Source: Pseudomonadota bacterium (lineage in GTDB: Bacteria; Pseudomonadota; Gammaproteobacteria; Steroidobacterales; Rariloculaceae). From it: a stretch of 7,691 nucleotides of DNA. The stretch spans positions 1 through 7,691 of the forward strand of contig VYEH01000286.1 in NCBI GenBank assembly GCA_009843005.1. Reading direction: 5' to 3'. Positions 1 to 7,691 of this stretch are shown here, in pieces. A program made the position numbers and the translations under genes. Numbering within the stretch: position 1 is the stretch's first letter; each line of letters opens with the position of its first letter. Under the pieces are notes generated by a model. It had not been told where the DNA came from and ran no database searches. It worked only from the letters and a program-made list of their open reading frames with translations.

Positions 1-1509
1 CCCGAGCAGCAGGGCCCGCTCGCGGCTTGACTCGCCGTCGCCCAGCAGCGTGTGCACCGCTTCTTCGGCGACGGCCCGCAGGCGGTTCGTCATGGGCTCG
101 TCGCACCGCATGCGCCTGGCGAAATCGCACAGGAAGGCGTCGATGACGGGGAGTGCGTCGATGGAGAGCGTCGACCGGAGACGCCTGGGCCGCTTGCCCG
201 TGAGATCGAGGAAGCCCGACAGGACGATGACCGTGATCCCTCCGGCCGTCATGCCGTGCCCCATGAGGTTGCCCCAGAAGCCCTCCAGAAGCTCGGGATA
301 GATCATGTCGAACTGGAACGCGAGGCCCACCCAGAACGCGAATCCGACGATCAGGCTCTTGCGGTAGTCGAGACCGTCGTTGGTGAGGATCTTCACGCCG
401 AAGACGAAAATCAGCGCCACGATGATCGCGAGATAGGCGCCCGCGACGGGGCCCGGCAACGCGACGATCACGGCCACGAGTTTCGGCAGGAACGCCAGCG
501 CGATGAACAGGATCCCGACCCACACGCCCACGGCGCGTGAGGCGACGCCCGTAAGCTCCGCGATCGCGATGCTGGCGCCGTAGGTGGTGTTCGGGACGGT
601 CCCGCCGATGCCCGACAGCAGGTTGCCGAAACCGTCCGCGTTGATGGCGCCCTGGATGGAGCGGAAGTCGATGGCGCGCGGCTTGCGCCACGATGCGCGC
701 TGGATGGCGATGGCGTCGCCGAGTGTGTCCATCGCGCCGACAAGGGTGACGATGATGAATCCCGGGAGCAGCGCCCAGAACACGCCGCCGAAGCTCAGGT
801 CGAGGCCCGGGTACCCGCTGAAGTCGGGTAGCCCGATCCAGGGTGCATTCGCGACCCGCTCCAGGTCGTAGATGCCAAAGTAAAGACCTGTCAGCCCTCC
901 GGCCGCAAGCCCGATGGCCGGCGCCCAGACCCGCCAGGCGCCGGAGAGGCGCAGCGCCACCAGGACGACGACCGCGAGCGTGACGATGCCGGTAACAAGC
1001 GCGGCGGACTCCGGGGCGCCGGCAGGAGCCTCCGTAAGCTTGTCGAAGACGATCGGTGCGAGGCTCACGGGGATCAGCATGAGCACGGTTCCCGCTACGG
1101 TCGGCGTGAACACGCGCCGCAACATGGCCATCTTCGCGCCGAGCAGGAACTGCACCATGGACGCCATGACGATGAGCGTGGCCAGCAGCGCGGGCCCGCT
1201 CTCCACTATCGCCGTGACGCTCATCGGCAGGAAGGCCGCCGTGCTGCCCATCACCAGGATGTACCCGGCGCCGATTCGCCCGATGCGCAACGCCTGTACG
1301 ATGGTGGTGATGCCGCTCCCGGCGAGGGCGCCAAATATGGCCCAGGTCAGGTACGCCTCGCTTCCTCCGGCGGTGCTGATCAGGATGGCCGGCGTCAGCA
1401 CGACCCCGGCGAGGGCGAGGACCGCGTACTGGGCCCCGAGACCGATGGTCAGACCGAGCGGCGGGCGGTCGTCCGCTTCGTAGCGGACTTCGTGGCTGGA
1501 ATCGTTCAT
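1..1509 (-). CDS. NCS2 (xanthine/uracil) permease with C-terminal RsbW-like extension, 3' end beyond window
   Basis: This is an inner-membrane nucleobase transporter of the NCS2/SLC23 family, probably a proton-coupled purine or pyrimidine importer; the substrate cannot be read from sequence. The frame is open from ATG at 1509 to base 1 (503 codons) with no stop, so the C-terminus is missing. Residues 18-440 form the hydrophobic transporter. The TM1 motif is GAQY (25-28) where classical members have QH. The TM8 region reads GAMDTLGDAIAIQ, with D261 near the usual substrate Glu. TM10 reads TVPNTTYGASIAIAELTG (304-321). After TM14 and a basic stretch (KRPRR, 439-443) comes a soluble segment (444-503) whose LRAVAEEAVHTLL looks like the N-box helix of RsbW-type GHKL ATPases. 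The usual N-box Asn is not evident (H486/T487). The gene starts 20 bases after the acs stop without a clear ribosome site, so translation may be coupled. The permease call is secure; the ATPase-like tail is an inference. Confidence 0.9.
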   Translation of the reverse strand, partial: MNDSSHEVRYEADDRPPLGLTIGLGAQYAVLALAGVVLTPAILISTAGGSEAYLTWAIFGALAGSGITTIVQALRIGRIGAGYILVMGSTAAFLPMSVTAIVESGPALLATLIVMASMVQFLLGAKMAMLRRVFTPTVAGTVLMLIPVSLAPIVFDKLTEAPAGAPESAALVTGIVTLAVVVLVALRLSGAWRVWAPAIGLAAGGLTGLYFGIYDLERVANAPWIGLPDFSGYPGLDLSFGGVFWALLPGFIIVTLVGAMDTLGDAIAIQRASWRKPRAIDFRSIQGAINADGFGNLLSGIGGTVPNTTYGASIAIAELTGVASRAVGVWVGILFIALAFLPKLVAVIVALPGPVAGAYLAIIVALIFVFGVKILTNDGLDYRKSLIVGFAFWVGLAFQFDMIYPELLEGFWGNLMGHGMTAGGITVIVLSGFLDLTGKRPRRLRSTLSIDALPVIDAFLCDFARRMRCDEPMTNRLRAVAEEAVHTLLGDGESSRERALLLG

Positions 1510-1529
1510 CGGGTCAGGGGGTTCCAGAG

Positions 1530-3476
<1,947 letters not shown>

Positions 3477-3610
3477 TACGGGTCCGTTATTTTCGACGGG
3501 CCGTTTCCACCGCCAACGCGGTTACTACGCCACGTTACCCCAAAGTCTACTCCCGGGACGCTGTCGCCATGGCGGCTTGGCAGTGCGATAGTAGTTTCTC
3601 GCCGCCGGCT

Positions 3611-3619
3611 TGGTATGCT
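3611..3619 (+). promoter_or_regulatory. Possible extended -10 promoter for the DUF6152/module B fusion gene
   Basis: TGGTATGCT fits an extended -10 element (TG-n-TATNNT style, 4 of 6 matches to TATAAT) about 50 bases before the ATG at 3673. No good -35 lies 16-18 bases upstream, which is tolerable for extended -10 promoters. It sits in the 196-base divergent region between acs and this gene, where no convincing acs promoter was found. Weak, sequence-only evidence. Confidence 0.25.
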
Positions 3620-3672
3620 TTTTTGAATACTGCGATGCGCCCGCGCATGTTGTCGGGAGGGCCGGAAAAACG

Positions 3673-4656
3673 ATGAAGAATGCAGTTGTAGTGCTTGGAA
3701 CAATTGTCCTTTGCGCCCAGGGTTGGGCCCATCATTCTTTCGCCGACTACGACCGGGGCGAGGTCAGGGAACTGGAAGGCGAACTGGTCAATGTCCGCTG
3801 GCGCAATCCGCACGTTGTTTTAACCGTGCGGGTCGTCGAACCGAATGGCGAGGCAACGGACTGGCAACTGGAAACGGGGGCGTTCTACCTGCTCGAGAGG
3901 CGTGGTCTTGAAGCGGCCATGTTTCCCGTCAATGAACGGGTAAGGGCGGCGGGCTCCGCGTCGGTCACGCGTGCCGGCAGGATGCAGGTGTCGAACATGC
4001 TGCTGCCCTCGGGCGAGGAAGTCGTTTTCGGTGGCGGAGGCAGCCCACGGTGGGCCGACGCATCTGCCGGGGGCGGGTGGAACAGCGAAATCGTCGATCG
4101 CCGGCATCTTGGCCTGTTTCGTGTCTGGAGCGTGGAGGGCCTGGGTACGTACGGCCCGGCAGTACAATCAATGTCGGCCCAGTTTGCAGCCTCAACCAGG
4201 GCAGAGTCTCCGACGGACCCCGGTCCGGACCCGTGCCTGCCCATGGGCATGCCCCCGGCCATGATCTCGCCTCTCCCGGTGGAATTTGTCGATCAGGGCG
4301 ACACCATCGAGCTGAGGCTCACCGGGTTCGGCAATGTGCGAAGCATCGAACTTGCGCCTCTCGACGATCCAGAAGCTGTCCCGCTTTCGGATCTCGGATA
4401 CTCCACAGGGAGCTGGACGGACCAGGCGCTCGAGGTGCGAACGACGCGCATCGGCTGGCCCTGGCTGGACGATGCGGGCAGGCCCCAATCCGAGCGCGTC
4501 GAAATTCAGGAGGAGTTCGCACTGCTGGATGACGGCGACCGTCTCCGCTATACCCAGACGATTGTCGACCCCGAAACGTTGACGGAGCCGGTGACAGTGA
4601 CCTGGGACTGGATCGATATCGGCGAAGAAAGCCTGGGTTCGGTGCAGTGCGAATGA
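3673..4656 (+). CDS. Exported two-module protein: DUF6152-like domain fused to GDSRG/WEGD-type domain
   Basis: Function unknown; 327 aa, predicted to be exported. ATG 3673 is chosen because it gives a clean signal peptide (MKNAVVVLGTIVLCAQGWA, cleavage after A19) and has GGGAGGG at 3655-3661. An in-frame ATG at 3610 would add 21 residues that spoil the signal. The predicted mature protein begins His20-His21-Ser-Phe, followed by a short beta-rich region with NPH at 45-47, the pattern I associate with DUF6152. Residues about 145-327 resemble the proteins encoded at 5162 and 6076: CLPMGMP (188-194), then GYSTGSWTDQ (242-251) where the relatives have GDSRGxWEGD, then TIVDPETLTEP (296-306) and a last Cys at 326. 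The acidic residues of the central motif are altered here. It is divergent from acs and convergent with the next gene. The gene is certain, the domain names are from memory, and the role is unknown. Confidence 0.85.
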   Translation: MKNAVVVLGTIVLCAQGWAHHSFADYDRGEVRELEGELVNVRWRNPHVVLTVRVVEPNGEATDWQLETGAFYLLERRGLEAAMFPVNERVRAAGSASVTRAGRMQVSNMLLPSGEEVVFGGGGSPRWADASAGGGWNSEIVDRRHLGLFRVWSVEGLGTYGPAVQSMSAQFAASTRAESPTDPGPDPCLPMGMPPAMISPLPVEFVDQGDTIELRLTGFGNVRSIELAPLDDPEAVPLSDLGYSTGSWTDQALEVRTTRIGWPWLDDAGRPQSERVEIQEEFALLDDGDRLRYTQTIVDPETLTEPVTVTWDWIDIGEESLGSVQCE

Positions 4657-4713
4657 ACGCAGCTCCGGCCGGAGTCCGCGGAATGACGGCGTGTCAACCC
4701 GATGAGCAACGCC

Positions 4714-5103
4714 TCAACCCGTGTACTTGTCCCCCAGCATCGGTTCGCCGTTGAGAAAAACCTGCTCGACCCACACCGACGGTGCGTCGTTTCGCGCAGG
4801 CGCACCGAGTATTGAAATCTCGTCGCCCGGCTTGAGCGTGTCGCTGGACCAGCCTTCTTCCTGGGTCAGTCGGATGCTGCCCGGCAACCCCGCCAGCCAA
4901 CCGACAACCGCACCATCGTCCCCCGTCACGTCAAACAGGATTTGCGTGTGAGGGTTGACGAACTGAAATTCCGTCACGGTCCCCGCAACGGCGATCGTCT
5001 GTGTCAGGTCGTAGACGACGTTTGAGCCATGGTGACTCAGTGACTGGATGGATGGAAACGCCATGGCGATTCCGGCGACAATGGCGGCAAGTCTTGAACT
5101 CAT
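4714..5103 (-). CDS. Small exported DUF6152-like protein
   Basis: Function unknown; 129 aa. The ATG at 5103 is preferred because GGGGGA ends five bases upstream and because it opens directly into a signal peptide (MSSRLAAIVAGIAMAFPSIQ and on to S23). Upstream in-frame starts, an ATG at 5109 and a GTG at 5121, have no spaced ribosome site. Predicted cleavage after S23 leaves His24-His25-Gly-Ser at the mature N-terminus. The body has VAGTVTEFQFVNPH (39-52), then ILFDVTGDDG, a WLAG segment and DEISILGAPAR (94-104), consistent with a small beta-barrel or OB-like fold of about 105 residues. It is a single-module relative of the N-terminal domain encoded at 3673, which has NVRWRNPH in the matching place. 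Its stop lies 57 bases from the convergent stop of that gene, and its start is divergent from the gene at 5162 with a 58-base gap. I assign it to the DUF6152 type by pattern only. Confidence 0.85.
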   Translation of the reverse strand: MSSRLAAIVAGIAMAFPSIQSLSHHGSNVVYDLTQTIAVAGTVTEFQFVNPHTQILFDVTGDDGAVVGWLAGLPGSIRLTQEEGWSSDTLKPGDEISILGAPARNDAPSVWVEQVFLNGEPMLGDKYTG

Positions 5104-5140
5104 GGACATCCCCCGGGCCACTCAAAGCGGAGACGGAAAA

Positions 5141-5146
5141 ATTATA
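5141..5146 (-). promoter_or_regulatory. Possible -10 element for the small DUF6152-like gene
   Basis: Read on the minus strand these six bases are exactly TATAAT, 37 bases before the ATG at 5103, which places a start of transcription at about 5134 and leaves a short leader containing the ribosome site. No -35 match was found at 16-18 bases spacing. The overlapping plus-strand TTATAG (5142-5147) could serve the gene at 5162 only as a near-leaderless transcript. Confidence 0.35.
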
Positions 5147-5161
5147 GCGCCAAGAATAATC

Positions 5162-6079
5162 ATGAAGCAGGTAGAAGTGACCGCATTCGCGCTAACGGCG
5201 CTTGCCGGCGTGCTCGCATCGCCCGTCGCTGCGTCGCAGGACTGGGTCGAAGAGTCGGTCTGCGCGGACAACGCCCCGGTGGAGTTCCATACCTGCGCGC
5301 TTGCAGCCGCCGAATCGTTCGATCCTCCGCGCACGCCCGACGGCAGGCCGCAACTGGGGGGCTACTGGATGTTGCCCGGCGGCCAGTTCGGCGGGGCGTA
5401 CGAGGATCTGGAGGAGCACCCGGGCGAGCTGGATGCGCTCGGGGGCGCCGCCGTGATCGTCGACCCGCCGGACGGCGCGCTCCCGATCAGGCCCTGGGCC
5501 GCCGAGCAGGTGGAAGCCAACGCGGTTCGATATCTGCACCACAACGCAGCCTGCTTCCTTGCGGGCGTGCCCAACACGATGTATCACGGCGGACCGCGGC
5601 AGTTCCTGCAGACGCCGGACTACCTGGTGATCCTTTCCTACAATGCACACGCGTACCGAATCGTCCGCCTGGACGACCGCCCGCCGTTGGGGGAGAAGAT
5701 CAGCCTGTGGAACGGGGACTCCAGAGGCTGGTGGGAGGGCGACACGCTGGTGATCGAGACGAACAACCAGAACGCCCTGCCCTGGCTCGACCAGCGGGGC
5801 AGGTTCTACACGCAGGAGGCGCAGGTGGCCGAGCGCCTCACCCTGATCGATCCCGATACGCTCCACTACGAGGCGACTATCGAGGACCCGAATGTCTATA
5901 CCTCGCCCTTCACCATCGCCTTGCCCTATCGGCGCATCAGCGACGAAACGTACGAGATTCCCGAGCTTGCCTGCTACGAGAACAACGTCGAGTTGATGGA
6001 GGTGTACCGCCAGGTGGGGCTGGAAATTTTCCCGGGGATCAGTCCCGAAGAGGCGCGGAGCGCCGCGGAGGCACGGTGA
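5162..6079 (+). CDS. Exported protein with GDSRG/WEGDTLV motif, function unknown
   Basis: A 305-aa protein of a hypothetical family that I recognise from many environmental bacteria but cannot name. ATG 5162 gives a typical signal peptide (MKQVEVTAFALTALAGVLAS, cleavage near A24). The in-frame ATG at 5048 would overlap the divergent gene and hide the signal. The ribosome site is weak (AAGAA, 5152-5156). Order of motifs: DPPRTPDGRPQLGGYW (54-69), PWAAEQ (111-116), CFLAGVP (131-137), QTPDYLVILSYNAHAYRIV (150-168), GDSRGWWEGDTLVIET (185-200), ERLTLIDPDTLHYEATIEDP (224-243) and a late Cys271. The high aromatic content and regular short beta-like segments suggest an all-beta soluble domain. The next gene encodes a paralogue and overlaps by four bases, so the two are probably co-translated. 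C34 and C45 in the mature N-terminus lack counterparts in the paralogue. No enzymatic residues can be assigned. Confidence 0.88.
   Translation: MKQVEVTAFALTALAGVLASPVAASQDWVEESVCADNAPVEFHTCALAAAESFDPPRTPDGRPQLGGYWMLPGGQFGGAYEDLEEHPGELDALGGAAVIVDPPDGALPIRPWAAEQVEANAVRYLHHNAACFLAGVPNTMYHGGPRQFLQTPDYLVILSYNAHAYRIVRLDDRPPLGEKISLWNGDSRGWWEGDTLVIETNNQNALPWLDQRGRFYTQEAQVAERLTLIDPDTLHYEATIEDPNVYTSPFTIALPYRRISDETYEIPELACYENNVELMEVYRQVGLEIFPGISPEEARSAAEAR
6067..6071 (+). promoter_or_regulatory. Ribosome binding site favouring the GTG start at 6076
   Basis: GGAGG lies inside the last codons of the upstream gene, four bases before GTG 6076. It is 19 bases from the alternative ATG at 6091, too far to serve it. 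Together with the GTGA overlap this supports coupled translation from the GTG. Confidence 0.55.
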
Positions 6080-6915
6080 GATCGGCCCGGATGAAGACGC
6101 GGACATCTCGCTTGTTGGTTGCCTGTGCCACCGCGCCCCTCGCCGGTCCCGGTGCGATGCTTGGCGGTTGCTGCGGACTGTTTGCGATTCTCTTGTTACT
6201 GGCGGGCGCCCCGGCCGTGGCCCAGCAAACGGTTGGCGACGCCTATACTGCACCTCGCACAGCCTTCGGTCAGCCCGATATCCAGGGCATCTGGCAGGCG
6301 CTGAACACTGCCGTCTGGAATATCGAGGACCACGCGGGGCAAATGGGTGTTCCGGCCGGACAGGGCGTCGTGGTCGGTGGCCCGATACCGTACCAGCCCT
6401 GGGCAGCCGAGCAGCGAGCGGAGAACTACGAGAATCGCCTTACCGATGATCCCGAGGCGAACTGCAAGATGGTCGGCGTGCCTCGCATCACGTACATGCC
6501 GTACCCGTTCCAGATCGTCCAGACCCCAACGCAGGTCACGCTCCTCTACGAATACGTCCATACGGTCCGCAACGTCTACCTGGACAGCGACCATCCCGAC
6601 AACATGCCCGACCGCTTGTGGATGGGCGACTCCCGCGGCCGTTGGGAGGGCGACACGCTGGTCGTCGACGTGGTGCAGTTTACCGATCAGACCTGGTTCG
6701 ATCGTTCAGGCAATTTCCACGGCGAAGCGTTGTACGTCGTCGAACGCTACACCCGCACGGGCCCGGACCACATGATCTACGAGGTGACCATTGAGGATCC
6801 GGAAGTCTTCACCGAGTCCTGGCAAATGCGCATGCCGCTGTATCGCCGACAGGAGGAAAACATGCGCCTGCTGGAATACGAGTGCCACGCGTATCTCGAA
6901 GCGGGTCGGGAATGA
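6076..6915 (+). CDS. Exported protein with GDSRG/WEGDTLV motif, paralogue of the preceding gene
   Basis: A 279-aa protein of the same unnamed family as the upstream gene. GTG 6076 is preferred because it overlaps the upstream TGA (GTGA) and has GGAGG in front; ATG 6091 would give 274 aa and is the main alternative. The frame stays open far upstream, but that part is only a shadow of the previous gene. The N-terminus is basic (R2, R5, K7, R9, R12) and leads to an unusually long hydrophobic stretch ending in LLLLAGAPAVA (39-49), so either a long signal peptide or a membrane anchor is possible. Then come FGQPDIQGIWQALN (64-77), QPWAAEQ (107-113), CKMVGVP (130-136), GDSRGRWEGDTLVVD (184-198), VVERYTR (221-227), YEVTIEDPEVFTESW (235-249) and Cys270. 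Distances from the first Cys to GDSRG (54) and to the last Cys (140) equal those in the upstream protein. Function unknown; probably periplasmic. Confidence 0.88.
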   Translation: MRSARMKTRTSRLLVACATAPLAGPGAMLGGCCGLFAILLLLAGAPAVAQQTVGDAYTAPRTAFGQPDIQGIWQALNTAVWNIEDHAGQMGVPAGQGVVVGGPIPYQPWAAEQRAENYENRLTDDPEANCKMVGVPRITYMPYPFQIVQTPTQVTLLYEYVHTVRNVYLDSDHPDNMPDRLWMGDSRGRWEGDTLVVDVVQFTDQTWFDRSGNFHGEALYVVERYTRTGPDHMIYEVTIEDPEVFTESWQMRMPLYRRQEENMRLLEYECHAYLEAGRE

Positions 6916-7002
6916 AATTGCAGATCGGTCAACCTGATGACCCCGGAGACGGAGCGGCGCTGTCGCTTGCCCCTGTAGGCAGTCCCCTTGAGGTGAGTCC
7001 TC

Positions 7003-7032
7003 TTGACTCTTTTGCGAGCAGACCGGTCTAAT
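7003..7032 (+). promoter_or_regulatory. Promoter of tRNA-Phe
   Basis: A -35 box TTGACT (7003-7008, 5 of 6) and a -10 box TCTAAT (7027-7032, 5 of 6) are separated by 18 bases. Transcription would start at about 7039, ten bases before the tRNA. The bases after the -10 are GC-rich (accgcctc), as is usual for stable RNA promoters under stringent control. Confidence 0.6.
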
Positions 7033-7048
7033 ACCGCCTCTGCTCTGG

Positions 7049-7124
<76 letters not shown>

Positions 7125-7196
7125 TCTTCAAGGGACGGGAATTTCACGGTGGCCTTCCGAAGGCCGGTGACCATATGCGAATCGCAGGACTACCGT

Positions 7197-7226
7197 CAGT
7201 ATGGGACCGAGCGCGGTCCCATACTG
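7197..7226. repeat. Perfect 12-bp inverted repeat downstream of tRNA-Phe
   Basis: CAGTATGGGACC (7197-7208) and its exact reverse complement GGTCCCATACTG (7215-7226) flank the six-base loop GAGCGC. It lies between the tRNA gene and the convergent stop of the MFS gene, so a bidirectional terminator or RNA-processing hairpin is possible, but no T-run follows on either strand. A smaller hairpin, GGCCTT-CCG-AAGGCC, lies at 7151-7165. Confidence 0.7.
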
Positions 7227-7269
7227 GGGTCAGCCTGCTTGTACCGCTGGTCCTTGCCAGCGCCCCCGA

Positions 7270-7691
7270 TCAGGGCTCGGCCGAAGACGACAGAACGATC
7301 TGCCTGTACCCGCCGGCGCGCCGGAAGTGGACGATCAGGAACAGGTAGCCGAGCGCCATGAACGCCGGGACGAGCGCGGTGACCTTGAGGGCGGTCTGGC
7401 CGCCGTAGAATGACGCGTCTCGCACCGCCTGTTCATCCGGGGTCAGAACGATGCTGAAGTCCTTGGCCCTCTCCATGACGGGGCCGGCCCGGGAACCGTC
7501 CAGCCCCTGGACGGCGGGGAAGAAGAGGAACCGGTTCGTGCCTTCGGCCCTGTACTCCTCGTAGACGGCGGGGGCGTTCTCCTGGAGATGCTGGGAGGCG
7601 TAGCGGTCCTGGAGGTAGCCGATGCCGGGGCCGCCGAGCAGGCCGGCCGAGAGCATGCCGACGCCGCCGACCGCGCCCAGGGTGAGCGCTC
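7270..7691 (-). CDS. MFS transporter, C-terminal part (5' end beyond window)
   Basis: The frame is open to the right edge; 139 residues plus the stop are present. An ATG at 7656 falls inside a membrane segment and is not the real start, because the reading continues upstream as ALTLGAVGGVG. The fragment holds a Gly-rich membrane helix ending in LLGGPGIGYLQDRYA, which resembles TM11 of a major facilitator subgroup. About 65 mostly polar residues follow (from ASQHLQENAP to DASFYGGQ), then a last helix LKVTALVPAFMALGYLFLIV and a cytoplasmic tail starting HFRRAGGYRQ. A long TM11-TM12 loop and a final GGY tail are features I associate with a sugar/metabolite-type MFS subgroup, but the substrate cannot be told from this end. 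It converges on the tRNA gene and has no visible link to the exported-protein genes. Confidence 0.8.
   Translation of the reverse strand, partial: ALTLGAVGGVGMLSAGLLGGPGIGYLQDRYASQHLQENAPAVYEEYRAEGTNRFLFFPAVQGLDGSRAGPVMERAKDFSIVLTPDEQAVRDASFYGGQTALKVTALVPAFMALGYLFLIVHFRRAGGYRQIVLSSSAEP

Noticed and set aside
52..1483. Plus-strand open frames opposite the permease
   Set aside because: The minus strand encodes a continuous NCS2 permease; the plus-strand frames are low-complexity shadows.
3565..3574. CGCCATGGCG palindrome in the acs divergent region, considered as an operator
   Set aside because: It is a short GC-rich palindrome containing a common NcoI-like core, with no partner site; easily chance.
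4663..4674. CTCCGGCCGGAG palindrome between the convergent genes, considered as a terminator
   Set aside because: It has no loop and no T-run on either strand, so it is not a convincing intrinsic terminator.
5707..6075. Upstream extension of the last exported-protein gene into the preceding gene
   Set aside because: The frame is open by chance; it would put a signal peptide in mid-protein, while GTG 6076 has a ribosome site and the stop/start overlap.
5192..6253. Long minus-strand open frame of 353 codons
   Set aside because: Antisense to two genes with clear shared motifs; its Arg/Ala/Pro-rich translation has no domain.

Overview
The window reads as a high-GC bacterial chromosome, most likely from an uncultured gammaproteobacterium. 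The main grounds are a Salmonella-like acetyl-CoA synthetase, a tRNA-Phe with an encoded CCA end, and several small exported proteins of types common in environmental Proteobacteria. The lineage is inferred from family resemblance only. No integrase, transposase, CRISPR array or phage gene is visible.

Left part (1-3476, minus strand): an apparent two-gene operon. The upstream gene is a full-length acetyl-CoA synthetase (acs, 648 aa). Twenty bases after it starts an NCS2 (xanthine/uracil type) permease that runs off the left edge. The permease continues past its last membrane segment into a soluble region resembling the start of an RsbW-type (GHKL) ATPase domain, so it may be a transporter-regulator fusion.

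Middle part (3673-6915): four genes for exported proteins built from two modules of unknown function. Module A is the DUF6152-like domain: a signal peptide whose predicted cleavage leaves His-His at the mature N-terminus, then an Asn-Pro-His motif. Module B has C-x3-G-[V/M]-P, then the G-D-S-R-G-x-W-E-G-D region exactly 54 residues later, then a second Cys near the C-terminus. The first gene (plus) is an A-B fusion, the second (minus) is A alone, and the third and fourth (plus, overlapping by GTGA) are B alone. The fusion and the shared location suggest that A and B act together in the periplasm or cell envelope. This is the best candidate here for an undescribed system.

Right part (6916-7691): a tRNA-Phe(GAA) gene with a good promoter, a perfect 12-bp inverted repeat downstream of it, and the C-terminal part of an MFS transporter on the minus strand that runs off the right edge. 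No gene-free stretch exceeds about 200 bases.
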